From positions 28,470 through 92,469 of the forward strand of contig JAFQKQ010000028.1 of NCBI GenBank assembly GCA_017396845.1: 64,000 nucleotides of DNA, read 5' to 3'. This DNA comes from Clostridia bacterium (GTDB taxonomy: Bacteria > Bacillota > Clostridia > Christensenellales > Aristaeellaceae). The position numbers and the translations under genes were made by a program. Positions 1-7,822 of this stretch are shown here, piece by piece (the stretch's first letter is position 1; every line of letters starts with the position of its first letter). The notes below the pieces were generated by a model, which was not told the DNA's origin, did no database searches, and saw nothing but the letters and a program-made list of their open reading frames with translations.

Positions 1-554
1 TCTTCCATCGTGGGGATAACGGTCTTCATGAAGGAGTCGGGCTGGAATACGCTCTTAATCCACAGCCATCCCTGAGGATCGCCGAAGGTCTTCAGCGCTT
101 CTCCGCTCTTTACTGCCTGAAGAACCGCCTGAACCGCTTCGTTGTCTAGCTTTAAAAGTTCGCCGGTTTCACCGTTCAGGAAGTTTGCCGCGACCCACTT
201 GTACATCTGATCCAGCTGAAGCTCCGCAGCGGTATTTCGCATAACGGAGAACATCATGAACAGAATCGGAAGCTGAATCAGCATCGGAAGACAGCCGGAC
301 AGCGGGTTTACCTTATTCTTCTTATAAAGCTCGCTCATCTTCTGATTGAGCTTTTCCTGATCGTTGGCGTATTTCTTTTTCAGCTCTTCCATCTTGGGGT
401 TGAGCGCCGTCATCGCGCGCATGGATTTACGGGATTTGTAATCCAAAGGCAGAAGAACGGCCTTAATGAAAAGAGAGAAGATGATAACGGCCCAGCCGTA
501 ATTGTTCACGATATCCTGAACAAATTCCAGGATGTTTCTTAAAAGTGCGGTCAT
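1..554 (-). CDS. yidC: YidC/Oxa1 membrane protein insertase (3' end off window)
   Basis: Inserts and folds membrane proteins in the cytoplasmic membrane, alone or with SecYEG. The 184 visible residues begin with a hydrophobic segment containing NNYGWAVIIFSLFIKA, followed by the hallmark LPLDYKSRKSM stretch. A charged hairpin (LNPKMEELKKKYANDQEKL) comes next, then the second conserved membrane segment (PLSGCLPMLIQLPILFMMFS). This is the Gram-positive form without the large periplasmic domain. The ATG at 554 follows GGAGG at 566-570. The frame is open to base 1, so the C-terminus lies outside the window. It is the fourth gene of rpmH-rnpA-yidD-yidC. Confidence 0.95.
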   Translation of the reverse strand, partial: MTALLRNILEFVQDIVNNYGWAVIIFSLFIKAVLLPLDYKSRKSMRAMTALNPKMEELKKKYANDQEKLNQKMSELYKKNKVNPLSGCLPMLIQLPILFMMFSVMRNTAAELQLDQMYKWVAANFLNGETGELLKLDNEAVQAVLQAVKSGEALKTFGDPQGWLWIKSVFQPDSFMKTVIPTME

Positions 555-592
555 CGGATGCAAATCCTCCTTGAATTGCTGCGGGCGGGCCG

Positions 593-820
593 TCAGGGAA
601 CCGGATCGTAGCCGCCCTTATGAAACGGGTGGCAACGCAGGATTCTGCGCGCCGCAAGATACCCGCCCTTCACTGCGCCGTATTTCTCGACGGCCTGCAT
701 CGCGTATTCGGAGCAGGTGGGAATGTAGCGGCAGCTAGGAGGAAGTGCGGGGCTGATCTGGCGCTTGTAAAAGCGCAGCATGACCAGCATGCTTTTCTGG
801 GGAATCTTCTTAAAGTTCAT
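593..820 (-). CDS. yidD: YidD membrane protein insertion efficiency factor
   Basis: Small (75 aa) membrane-associated protein that assists YidC-dependent insertion. The family signature is complete: an N-terminal amphipathic segment ([17 protein letters not shown]), the cysteine motif [11 protein letters not shown], then the [28 protein letters not shown] end. The ATG at 820 lies inside the last codons of rnpA (11-base overlap), so the two are probably translationally coupled. yidC follows on the same strand. Length and order are standard for Firmicutes. Confidence 0.96.
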   Translation of the reverse strand: MNFKKIPQKSMLVMLRFYKRQISPALPPSCRYIPTCSEYAMQAVEKYGAVKGGYLAARRILRCHPFHKGGYDPVP

Positions 821-1190
821 TGTCGGACGCCTCCGCTTTGAAAAGCTGTGCGCGATGAAGGAGCTTGCGCATATGCTTTGTCAGCTCGGCATGGGTGGCA
901 TCCTTTGCGGGAACGCGACAGACAAATATGTATTTGCCGTCTTTCAGTTCGCTTTTGAGCATACGAAAATCCTCGTGCATATATCGGCGAAGGCGGTTAC
1001 GCGTTACGGCGTTGCCTACCTTCGATGACACGGAAAACCCGACTCGCAATGTTCGGGCATTCGTGTACACCAATACCATATACCGCGAGGGAAAGTTCTT
1101 GCCCTTGCGGTATACGTATTGATAATTCCGGTTTCTGCCGAGGCTGTATTTCTTTCTGCCAAGCCGGAAAGGATGCAGGGTGCTCGTCAC
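810..1190 (-). CDS. rnpA: Ribonuclease P protein component
   Basis: Protein subunit of RNase P, which with the catalytic RNA removes 5' leaders from precursor tRNAs. It has 126 residues with the family core: F..G......Y.LVY near the start, [20 protein letters not shown] (the RNR-type RNA-binding helix) in the middle, and a basic C-terminus. The start is probably GTG at 1190, nine bases after the rpmH stop; there is no strong ribosome binding site, so translation may depend on rpmH. It overlaps yidD by 11 bases. Confidence 0.95.
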   Translation of the reverse strand: MTSTLHPFRLGRKKYSLGRNRNYQYVYRKGKNFPSRYMVLVYTNARTLRVGFSVSSKVGNAVTRNRLRRYMHEDFRMLKSELKDGKYIFVCRVPAKDATHAELTKHMRKLLHRAQLFKAEASDNEL

Positions 1191-1199
1191 TTTTCAGGA

Positions 1200-1334
1200 T
1201 TAGACGGTCAGGCGCTTGCGGCCGCGCTCACGGCGGGCTTTGAGGACGGCGCGACCGGCCTTGGTCTTCATGCGGGCACGGAAGCCGTGTACCTTGGAGC
1301 GCTGGCGTTTTTTGGGCTGGTAAGTTCTGAACAT
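1200..1334 (-). CDS. rpmH: 50S ribosomal protein L34
   Basis: A 44-residue, strongly basic ribosomal protein. The sequence begins [18 protein letters not shown] and ends in [11 protein letters not shown], the invariant pattern of L34. The ATG at 1334 is preceded by GAAAGGAAG at a normal distance. It is the first gene of the rpmH-rnpA-yidD-yidC operon, and its roughly 150-base leader carries three hairpins. dnaA, the frequent neighbour of rpmH in Firmicutes, is not on its upstream side here; pta is. Confidence 0.97.
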   Translation of the reverse strand: MFRTYQPKKRQRSKVHGFRARMKTKAGRAVLKARRERGRKRLTV

Positions 1335-1360
1335 GGGATACTACTTCCTTTCTTTGTGTG

Positions 1361-1463
1361 CGTCCCGTATCGGGACGTCGCGGTCGAATGCCGTTCGCCG
1401 CATGGATGGCTTTCGCTGCCATCCTATTTGAATCGTCTGCGGCATCCTTACGCGTCCGCAGAC
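1361..1463 (-). promoter_or_regulatory. Structured 5' leader of rpmH (three hairpins)
   Basis: Between the rpmH promoter and start codon lie three inverted repeats: 1435-1463 (8-bp stem, GTCTGCGG/CCGCAGAC), 1405-1423 (6 bp, GATGGC/GCCATC) and 1361-1377 (7 bp, CGTCCCG-tat-CGGGACG). Three stems in one short leader suggest transcript-level control or stability. No known leader motif is recognised. The rest of the 1335-1853 gap holds the divergent promoters and no gene. Confidence 0.45.
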
Positions 1464-1490
1464 AGGCATTCCATAATGGGCAACTCTAAT

Positions 1491-1520
1491 AGTATAGCGG
1501 ATGTGAAATCGTTTTGTCAA
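1491..1520 (-). promoter_or_regulatory. Promoter of rpmH operon
   Basis: On the minus strand TTGACA (1515-1520) and TATACT (1491-1496) are separated by 18 bases, a near-consensus housekeeping sigma promoter reading toward rpmH. Confidence 0.7.
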
Positions 1521-1753
1521 GAAGCATGTGGAAGATTGTTTGTAATAATTCCGAAACACATATCGAATTTACCCGTTTTCAAAGGAAAACGGCCGTTCAA
1601 TAAAAGATGTGTCCGGTATGCATATGAAGCATATCCGATTGCGCCCGGTCTATCAAGAGCGCGTCCGGCACGAAAATGGGACAAAATTTCGAAATGCCGA
1701 AAAATTATCGCGCTTTTTAACGAACGCTTGTCAGGAAATACCACGAAACACAT

Positions 1754-1782
1754 TTTACAAAAAGCAAATTATGGTATATAAT
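1754..1782 (+). promoter_or_regulatory. Promoter of pta-ackA
   Basis: TTTACA (1754-1759) and a perfect TATAAT (1777-1782) with a 17-base spacer, about 70 bases before the pta start codon. Confidence 0.75.
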
Positions 1783-1853
1783 ATAGAATGATATGGAATG
1801 CGGATTTCATCCGCGGCGTCACGAATAAAAACGCAGATTTGGAGGCTTAACAA

Positions 1854-2837
1854 ATGGCGATTATCGAAAGAATCATGGCGAAGGCTCAGGCAAACGTGAA
1901 GCACATCGTACTGCCCGAGGGCGAAGAAACGCGCAACATTCAGGCGGCTGCAAAGATCGTTAAGGCCGGCATTGCAAAGATTACCGTTCTTGGAAATCCC
2001 GAGAAGGTTAAGGCGGTTGCCGCCGAAACCGATACCTGCCTTTGCGGCATCGACATCGTTGACCCCGCTGCAAGCGAGAAGGCGGCTGAGTATGCAAGCG
2101 CTCTGTATGAGATCCGCAAGAATAAGGGTATGACCGAGGAAGAGGCCGCCAAGAAGGTAGCCGATCCCATGTTCTACGGCGTTATGATGGTAAAACTGGG
2201 CGACGCGGACGGCCTTGTTTCCGGCGCAATCCACTCCACCGGCGACATGCTGCGCCCTGCGCTTCAGATCATCAAGTGCAAGCCCGGCATCAAGACCGTT
2301 TCCTCCTGCTTCCTGATGGAATCTCCCATCGAAGAGTACGGCGTAATGATCTTTGCGGACTGCGCCGTAATCCCGAATCCCACTGCCGAAGAGCTTGCCA
2401 ACATCGCAGTGGCCGCCGCCGACAGCGCAAAGTCTCTGGGCGAAATCGAGCCCCGCGTAGCGATGCTCTCCTTCTCCACCAAGGGAAGCGCAAAGCATGA
2501 AAACGTAACCAAGGTTCAGGAAGCCACGAAGCTTGCCAAGGAACTCGCGCCCGAGCTCAAGCTCGACGGCGAACTTCAGCTGGACGCCGCCATCGTTCCC
2601 GAAGTAGGCCAGCTCAAGAGCCCTGGCAGCGAAGTTGCGGGTCATGCCAACGTTTTGGTATTCCCCGACCTGCAGGCCGGCAACATCGGCTACAAGCTCG
2701 TTCAGCGCCTGGGCAAGGCGGAAGCCTACGGCCCCATCCTTCAGGGCATCGCCAAGCCCTGCAACGATCTGAGCCGCGGCTGCTCCGTGGACGATATCGT
2801 TGCCACCGTCGCTATCACCGCCGTACAGGCGCAGTAA
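1854..2837 (+). CDS. pta: Phosphate acetyltransferase
   Basis: Converts acetyl-CoA and phosphate to acetyl phosphate, the first step of acetate formation in the cytoplasm. The 327 residues match the short, single-domain Pta without an N-terminal regulatory domain. Recognisable parts are [12 protein letters not shown] near the start, [20 protein letters not shown] in the middle and the [28 protein letters not shown] active-site region. GGAGG at 1841-1845 sets the ATG at 1854. ackA follows 18 bases later, so the pair makes ATP from acetyl-CoA by substrate-level phosphorylation. Confidence 0.96.
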   Translation: MAIIERIMAKAQANVKHIVLPEGEETRNIQAAAKIVKAGIAKITVLGNPEKVKAVAAETDTCLCGIDIVDPAASEKAAEYASALYEIRKNKGMTEEEAAKKVADPMFYGVMMVKLGDADGLVSGAIHSTGDMLRPALQIIKCKPGIKTVSSCFLMESPIEEYGVMIFADCAVIPNPTAEELANIAVAAADSAKSLGEIEPRVAMLSFSTKGSAKHENVTKVQEATKLAKELAPELKLDGELQLDAAIVPEVGQLKSPGSEVAGHANVLVFPDLQAGNIGYKLVQRLGKAEAYGPILQGIAKPCNDLSRGCSVDDIVATVAITAVQAQ

Positions 2838-2855
2838 TTCTAAGGAGAGAAAAAC

Positions 2856-4064
2856 ATGAAGATTCTCGTTATCAACGCCGGCTCCTCCTCTTTGAAATAT
2901 CAGCTTTTCAACATGGATAACAACACCGTTATCGCTAAGGGTCTTGCCGATCGCATCGGCCTTGAAACTTCCTCCCTCACCCACAATTACGGCGAGGAAC
3001 TGAAGACCAAGTACGTGCTCAACACCCAGTTCAAGGATCACACCGAGGCAATTCAGCAGGTTCTGGCGGCTCTGGTCGACAAGGATCACGGCGTAATCTC
3101 CGATATTTCCGATATCTCCGCGGTAGGACACCGCGTTCTCCACGGCGGCGACAAGTTCACTGCCAGCTGCATCATCGACGAAGCCTGCAAGGAAACCATC
3201 AAAGCCTGCATTCCGCTGGGCCCGCTTCATAACCCCGCCAACCTCGCCGGCATCAAGGCGTGCGAGGCCGTTATGCCCAACGCGCCTCAGGTTGCGGTAT
3301 TCGACACCGCTTTCCATCAGACCATGCCTGCCGAGGCCTTTATGTACGGCATTCCCATGGAGTACTATAAGAAGTACGCCATCCGCCGCTACGGCTTCCA
3401 CGGCACCAGCCATCGCTTTGTTTCCGGCCGCGCCATCGAGGTGCTCAAGGCCAACAATATGAAGCACGGCAAGATCATCGTATGCCACTTAGGAAACGGC
3501 TCCTCCCTTTCCGCCGTCGTAGACGGAAAGTGCGTGGACACTTCCATGGGTCTTACTCCCCTGGAGGGCGTTCTGATGGGCACGCGCTCCGGCTCCCTCG
3601 ATCCGGCGGTTGTTGAGTGCATCGCCAACAACGAAGAGCTCGATGTAACCAAGACCGTAAACATTCTCAACAAGAAGAGCGGTCTTCTGGGCGTCAGCGG
3701 CGTATCCAGCGACATGCGCGATGTAAACACTGCGGCCGACGCAGGCAACGAAAATGCAAAGCTCGCGCTCGATATGTGGGCATACGGCATCCGCAAGTAC
3801 ATCGGCTCCTACGCAGCGGCGATGGGCGGCCTTGACGCCGTAATCTTCACCGCAGGCATCGGCGAGAACGATGGTCCCGGCCGCGCGAAGGTCTGCAAGG
3901 GCCTCGAGTTCCTGGGCATCGAGATCGACGAGGAAGCCAACCGCGCCCGCGGCAAGGAAGTATGCATCTCCAAGCCCGGCTCCAAGGTTCCGGTATGGGT
4001 AATCCCCACCAACGAAGAGCTCGCCATCGCGATGGATACCCTCGAGCTGACCAAGGGAAAGTAA
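2856..4064 (+). CDS. ackA: Acetate kinase
   Basis: Transfers phosphate from acetyl phosphate to ADP, giving acetate and ATP. It is 402 residues, full length for the ASKHA-fold family. Asn7 sits in the N-terminal VINAGSSSLKYQLF signature. Other signatures are VGHRVLHGG, PLGPLHNPAN, RYGFHGTSHR (second family signature) and FTAGIGEN near the C-terminus. AAGGAGAG precedes the ATG. It is co-transcribed with pta. Confidence 0.97.
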   Translation: MKILVINAGSSSLKYQLFNMDNNTVIAKGLADRIGLETSSLTHNYGEELKTKYVLNTQFKDHTEAIQQVLAALVDKDHGVISDISDISAVGHRVLHGGDKFTASCIIDEACKETIKACIPLGPLHNPANLAGIKACEAVMPNAPQVAVFDTAFHQTMPAEAFMYGIPMEYYKKYAIRRYGFHGTSHRFVSGRAIEVLKANNMKHGKIIVCHLGNGSSLSAVVDGKCVDTSMGLTPLEGVLMGTRSGSLDPAVVECIANNEELDVTKTVNILNKKSGLLGVSGVSSDMRDVNTAADAGNENAKLALDMWAYGIRKYIGSYAAAMGGLDAVIFTAGIGENDGPGRAKVCKGLEFLGIEIDEEANRARGKEVCISKPGSKVPVWVIPTNEELAIAMDTLELTKGK

Positions 4065-4094
4065 TTCATAGATAAAAAGGTTCAAAAAAATAAC

Positions 4095-4123
4095 TTTACA
4101 AAAACCGCTTGCACGGATATACT
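4095..4123 (+). promoter_or_regulatory. Promoter of yceD-rpmF
   Basis: TTTACA (4095-4100) and TATACT (4118-4123) spaced by 17 bases in the short gap after ackA. No clear terminator was found between ackA and this promoter. Confidence 0.6.
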
Positions 4124-4156
4124 ATAAAGGCTGTAGTTGGAGGAATCCTGTAGATT

Positions 4157-4663
4157 ATGCTGAATATTTCAAAGGCGCTGAAAAATCCCGGTCAGGCTTA
4201 TCCCGTTGAGCTTGCGTGTTCGTTTGAGGCCATGGAGATCATGGGCGACGAAGTCTCGCTTCGGGACGTGAAATTCACGGGCAACTATTTCGGCGCAGGT
4301 GAGGAGGTCAGCGTAAGCGGCGAGATTTGTGCGAAGGCGCATACCCATTGCGCAAACTGCCTCGTTCCGGTAGTAAAGCCCATCAAGGCCGAGCTCAATG
4401 AGGTGTTTGTCAAGGGCGGCGACGGCGAAGACGCGTATCCGCTTCAGGGCTATGAGATTGATCTGGAGCCTGTGATCCGCGAGGCGCTGCTGCTGGAACT
4501 GCCGATGCGCTTCCTCTGTTCCGATAACTGCAAGGGGCTGTGTCCCGTATGCGGCAAGAACCGCAACAAAGAGCTATGCACATGCACGAGTGGGGAAGAC
4601 AGCAAAAATCCCTTTTCGGCATTGAGCAGTTTATTATCCGACCATAACGATGAGGAGGTGTGA
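4157..4663 (+). CDS. YceD family protein (DUF177)
   Basis: 168-residue member of the DUF177/YceD family, linked in other bacteria to 23S rRNA accumulation and almost always found immediately upstream of rpmF, as here. Visible features are a C..C pair (AHTHCANCLVPV) near residue 60 and a second cysteine cluster toward the C-terminus (CSDNCKGLCPVCGKNRNKELCTC) that could bind zinc. GGAGG sits at 4139-4143, a little far (13 bases) from the ATG. The stop codon lies in the ribosome binding region of rpmF. The molecular role is not established from sequence alone. Confidence 0.85.
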   Translation: MLNISKALKNPGQAYPVELACSFEAMEIMGDEVSLRDVKFTGNYFGAGEEVSVSGEICAKAHTHCANCLVPVVKPIKAELNEVFVKGGDGEDAYPLQGYEIDLEPVIREALLLELPMRFLCSDNCKGLCPVCGKNRNKELCTCTSGEDSKNPFSALSSLLSDHNDEEV

Positions 4664-4665
4664 CC

Positions 4666-4857
4666 ATGGCAACACCGAAAGGAAAAGTTTCGAAGGCGAG
4701 AAGAGACTCCCGTCGCAGCGCGCATTGGAAGCTGTCTCTGCCGGGCATTGCGAAGTGCGCCCGCTGCGGAAAGATGAAGCTGATGCACCGCGTTTGCAAG
4801 GCCTGCGGCTACTATGATGGTGAGCAGGTTATCAAGGTCGAGGAAGAAGCGAAATAA
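4666..4857 (+). CDS. rpmF: 50S ribosomal protein L32
   Basis: 63-residue ribosomal protein with the L32 start MATPKGKVSKARRDSRR and a zinc-ribbon pair (CARCGKMK and CKACGYY), so this is the cysteine-bearing form. The ATG at 4666 lies 7 bases after GGAGG (4654-4658). A GTG at 4660 is in frame but overlaps the binding site and is less likely. It is followed by a strong terminator. Confidence 0.95.
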   Translation: MATPKGKVSKARRDSRRSAHWKLSLPGIAKCARCGKMKLMHRVCKACGYYDGEQVIKVEEEAK

Positions 4858-4895
4858 TCGGCCCTATAAACTGAGATGCCGCCTTGAGCGGCGTG

Positions 4896-4943
4896 AACCA
4901 AACCGCCCCTGCGCTTTGATGCGCGGAGGCGGATTTGGTTTTT
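4896..4943 (+). terminator. Rho-independent terminator after rpmF
   Basis: Long stem with outer arms AACCAAA (4896-4902) and TTTGGTT (4934-4940), inner GC-rich pairing, then a run of T. Confidence 0.8.
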
Positions 4944-5007
4944 GCGGAAATTTAAGAAGTTATATCCCGTTGGATATTTCTTAACGCACCGTTTTTCCAA
5001 ATAGGTC

Positions 5008-5036
5008 TTATCAAGTGCAAAAGAATGTAGTATAAT
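5008..5036 (+). promoter_or_regulatory. Promoter of VanW-domain gene
   Basis: TTATCA (5008-5013), a 17-base spacer and a perfect TATAAT (5031-5036), about 30 bases before the start codon. Confidence 0.65.
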
Positions 5037-5066
5037 GAATACAAGTAAAATGGAGGGTTATTGATT

Positions 5067-6506
5067 ATGCCCAGTAAGAGCAGAGCTCAAAGACCTGCCG
5101 CAGGCAAAAGAAGCGGTCTTTCGGAGTTATTCTCCCACCCGCTGTTTGCAGTTGTGCTTGTAATCATTTCTGTGCTTGTATTTGTGCTTATAAGAAACGG
5201 CGCGCCGACGGATCATGGATATTATTGCGAGGGCGTGTACGTAAATTCCGTGGACATGTCCGTGTTTACCAAGGAGCAGGGCGAAGAGCAGCTGAAAGGC
5301 TGGGCGGACGGTTTGGTTCAGGCGGAGTATGTGCTTTCGTTTGAAGATCAGACGTGGATGTTTTCCCCGGCGGACGTGGGTCTTTCCTTTAATACGGAGG
5401 AAGTACTCACAAGGGCCTGGAACCTTGGTCATATGGGCAGCCGCAAAGATCGGGAAAACCTGATGATGACGCTCAAATACCAGCCGCAGTATCTTTGGAC
5501 GGAGCATACTTATGACGAAGAAAAGCTGCGGGAGTTTATCGCCCAGATCGCAGAAAAGCTGTATATCGCGCCGATCGACGCGGAGATCGTAATCACGAGC
5601 ACAAAGCCCGAGGTGCTTACGCAGTCGGTAGACGGCCGCGAGCTCGACGAAGAGGCGCTGTATGAAACGCTGGTAGATGTAATGCTCGCAGGCGGCGCAA
5701 AAGAAATCCCGCTTCCCGTAAAGGAAAAGAACGCAGCGGTTTCTTCAAACGACGCTGAGGACGGGCTTCAGCTGATTGTAAGCTACACCACAAGCCTTGA
5801 GGAAAGTTCCTCCGCCCGAAAGCGCAACGTGCGCCTGGCGCTCAACAACTTCAACGGCTTTGAGCTTAAGAGCGGGGAATTAGCGTCCTTTAACGAAATT
5901 GTTGGCGAAAGAACCGTGCTTCGCGGATATTCCGAGGCGACCGTGTACTACGGCGCAAGCGTTACCTCCGGTATAGGCGGCGGCATTTGTCAGGCTTCAA
6001 GCACCCTTTACGGCGCGCTTCTGAAGGCGGGCATGGATATTATCGAAAGAGCGCCGCATACGATGGTCGTCAGCTACTGCGCAGCCAGTATGGACGCTGC
6101 CGTGAGCGACGACGCGCTTCAGGATCTGGTGTTTATCAACAACACCGATTACAATATCTACATCTTCACAAACGTCAATATGTCGGAGGAGACGGCTACG
6201 GTTGAAATCTACGGCACGCGCCCGGATTACCGGATTGAGCTCGAATCCACCATCATTCAAAACAACATCAAAAACCCGAATATCTCTACTGTCAAGGATC
6301 CCACAGGCGTTTATGCATATTACACAGACGATTATACGATCAAGACCGTGGGCAAGCTCGGCCGCCGCAGTAAGCTCGAACGCATCTATTACGATTGGGA
6401 TACGGGCGCAGAGGTCAAGCGCGAGCTGATTTCTGAGGACTATTATGAGGGCGAAAGGGATGTATACTATGTAGGCGTGCATCCGGTTGCGTCCGGCGTA
6501 CAATAA
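5067..6506 (+). CDS. VanW family protein, membrane-anchored
   Basis: About 479 residues. A short basic N-terminus and one hydrophobic segment (FAVVLVIISVLVFVLI) anchor it with the bulk outside the cell. A central peptidoglycan-binding-like region is followed by the VanW domain around residues 260-400, with LKSGELASFNEIVG and SGIGGGICQASSTLYGALLKAG as hallmarks. VanW proteins are common cell-envelope proteins in Clostridia; despite the name, linkage to vancomycin resistance is not implied, and no van genes are nearby. The ATG at 5067 lies 9 bases after GGAGGG; an in-frame TTG at 5061 is too close. Function is unknown. Confidence 0.85.
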   Translation: MPSKSRAQRPAAGKRSGLSELFSHPLFAVVLVIISVLVFVLIRNGAPTDHGYYCEGVYVNSVDMSVFTKEQGEEQLKGWADGLVQAEYVLSFEDQTWMFSPADVGLSFNTEEVLTRAWNLGHMGSRKDRENLMMTLKYQPQYLWTEHTYDEEKLREFIAQIAEKLYIAPIDAEIVITSTKPEVLTQSVDGRELDEEALYETLVDVMLAGGAKEIPLPVKEKNAAVSSNDAEDGLQLIVSYTTSLEESSSARKRNVRLALNNFNGFELKSGELASFNEIVGERTVLRGYSEATVYYGASVTSGIGGGICQASSTLYGALLKAGMDIIERAPHTMVVSYCAASMDAAVSDDALQDLVFINNTDYNIYIFTNVNMSEETATVEIYGTRPDYRIELESTIIQNNIKNPNISTVKDPTGVYAYYTDDYTIKTVGKLGRRSKLERIYYDWDTGAEVKRELISEDYYEGERDVYYVGVHPVASGVQ

Positions 6507-6518
6507 GGAGGAAAAATC

Positions 6519-6905
6519 ATGAAAAAGTGCTTTAACACTGAACGCGGTCCCAAGGCGGTGGGCCCTTATTCCACGTGTACATATACCGAGGACACTGTAT
6601 TTGTGTCCGGCATGATTCCCATCAATCCCGAAACGGGCGAGATCGTTGAAGGCGGCGTTGAGGCGCAGGCAAAGCAGTCGCTTGAAAACATTAAGACTGT
6701 GCTTGAGGAAATGGGGCTTTCCATGGCGCATGTCCTCAAGACCACCGTGCTGCTTACGGATCTGGACGCGTTCGGAAAAGTGAACGCCATTTACGGGGAG
6801 TATTTCGCTCCCAATTTCCCCGCCCGCGCATGCTTCGAAGTTTCCCGCCTTCCCAAGGGCGCGATGATCGAAATCGAAGCCGTCGCCGCCAGAAATATCG
6901 ACTGA
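6519..6905 (+). CDS. ridA: RidA family enamine/imine deaminase
   Basis: 128-residue YjgF/YER057c/UK114 protein. RidA hydrolyses reactive 2-aminoacrylate-type enamines released by PLP enzymes. Signature parts are GPKAVGPYS near the start, VFVSGMIPINPETGEIV, and RACFEVSRLPKGAMIEIEAVA, which contains the substrate-binding arginine (Arg106 region) and the conserved C-terminal Glu. It lies 12 bases after the VanW gene with AAGGAGG before the ATG, and 16 bases before degV. Confidence 0.93.
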   Translation: MKKCFNTERGPKAVGPYSTCTYTEDTVFVSGMIPINPETGEIVEGGVEAQAKQSLENIKTVLEEMGLSMAHVLKTTVLLTDLDAFGKVNAIYGEYFAPNFPARACFEVSRLPKGAMIEIEAVAARNID

Positions 6906-6921
6906 GTCGGAGGATAGAACC

Positions 6922-7767
6922 ATGAGCAAAGTAATTATTACCTGTGATTCCACCTGCGATCTTACCCAGGCGCAGAAGGACGAATTCGGCATCATTACTA
7001 CCCCCTTATACATTCGCATCAACGATAAGGAATACAAAGACGGCATTGATATTACCGCAGATGCACTGTTTGAGAAGATCAGGGAAACCGGAGAGCTTCC
7101 CAAAACAGCCGCCGCGTCCTATCAGGACTGCCTCGATATGTGGAAGCCGCTGGTAGATCAGGGCTATGAGATCATTCACTTCAGCATTTCAAGCTCCATG
7201 TCCGCCTGTTTCCAGAATGCGCGCATGGCGGCGGAAGAACTGGGTCATGTTTACCCCGTCGACAGCGCCAGTTTGTCCAGCGGCATCGCCCTTCTGGCGA
7301 TTGAGGCGTCCCTGATGGCAAAGGAAGGCATGGATGCAAAGAGCATCTATGAAGCGGTTGAAAAGAAAAAGGAAAAGCTGAACGTGAGCTTCGTTTTGGA
7401 TACGGCGGAGTATCTCGCCAAGGGCGGCCGCTGCTCTTCCGTCGCCGCGTTTGCGGCGGGCATCCTGAAGCTTCGCCTTTGCATCGGCGTAGACGGCGGT
7501 AAAATGGATCTTTGCAAGAAATACCGCGGCAAGATGGCGAACGTACTGTGCGAATACGTGCGCGAGCGCCTGAACGATGCAGGCGACGTAGAGCTTGACC
7601 GCATCTTTATCACCGATTCCGGCACCACGCCGGAGATCCGCGAGCTTGTCAAGAAGACGGTTCTTGAAGTGAAGCCCTTCAAGCGGGTTCTCTTCTCCAA
7701 CGCCGGCTGCACCGTATCCAGCCACTGCGGCCCGGGAACGCTCGGTATTCTGTTCTTCAATAAATAA
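6922..7767 (+). CDS. DegV family protein (fatty-acid-binding type)
   Basis: 281 residues with the DegV fold. The N-terminal IITCDSTCDLT strand and loop, the middle FSISSSMSACFQNARMAAEE segment and LAKGGRCSS are the conserved lipid-binding positions. Some family members (FakB) present fatty acids to the kinase FakA, but no fakA-like gene is visible here and many Clostridia carry several DegV paralogs. The substrate is therefore open. It is in the same run as ridA. Confidence 0.88.
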   Translation: MSKVIITCDSTCDLTQAQKDEFGIITTPLYIRINDKEYKDGIDITADALFEKIRETGELPKTAAASYQDCLDMWKPLVDQGYEIIHFSISSSMSACFQNARMAAEELGHVYPVDSASLSSGIALLAIEASLMAKEGMDAKSIYEAVEKKKEKLNVSFVLDTAEYLAKGGRCSSVAAFAAGILKLRLCIGVDGGKMDLCKKYRGKMANVLCEYVRERLNDAGDVELDRIFITDSGTTPEIRELVKKTVLEVKPFKRVLFSNAGCTVSSHCGPGTLGILFFNK

Positions 7768-7822
7768 AAACATGCGGCCCCCCGTTCGAGAGGTCGCGCT
7801 TCATTGAAAGGAGTTTTCTGCC

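Noticed and set aside
1335-1853. Candidate oriC in the rpmH-pta gap
   Set aside because: No cluster of DnaA boxes and no dnaA gene; the gap is explained by two divergent promoters and a leader.
1755-3488. 577-codon open frame antisense to pta and ackA
   Set aside because: Low-complexity reading of a frame opposite to two clearly real genes; no ribosome binding site, no domain.
5997-7103. 368-codon frame opposite VanW and ridA genes
   Set aside because: Antisense to real genes with strong motifs; no independent evidence.
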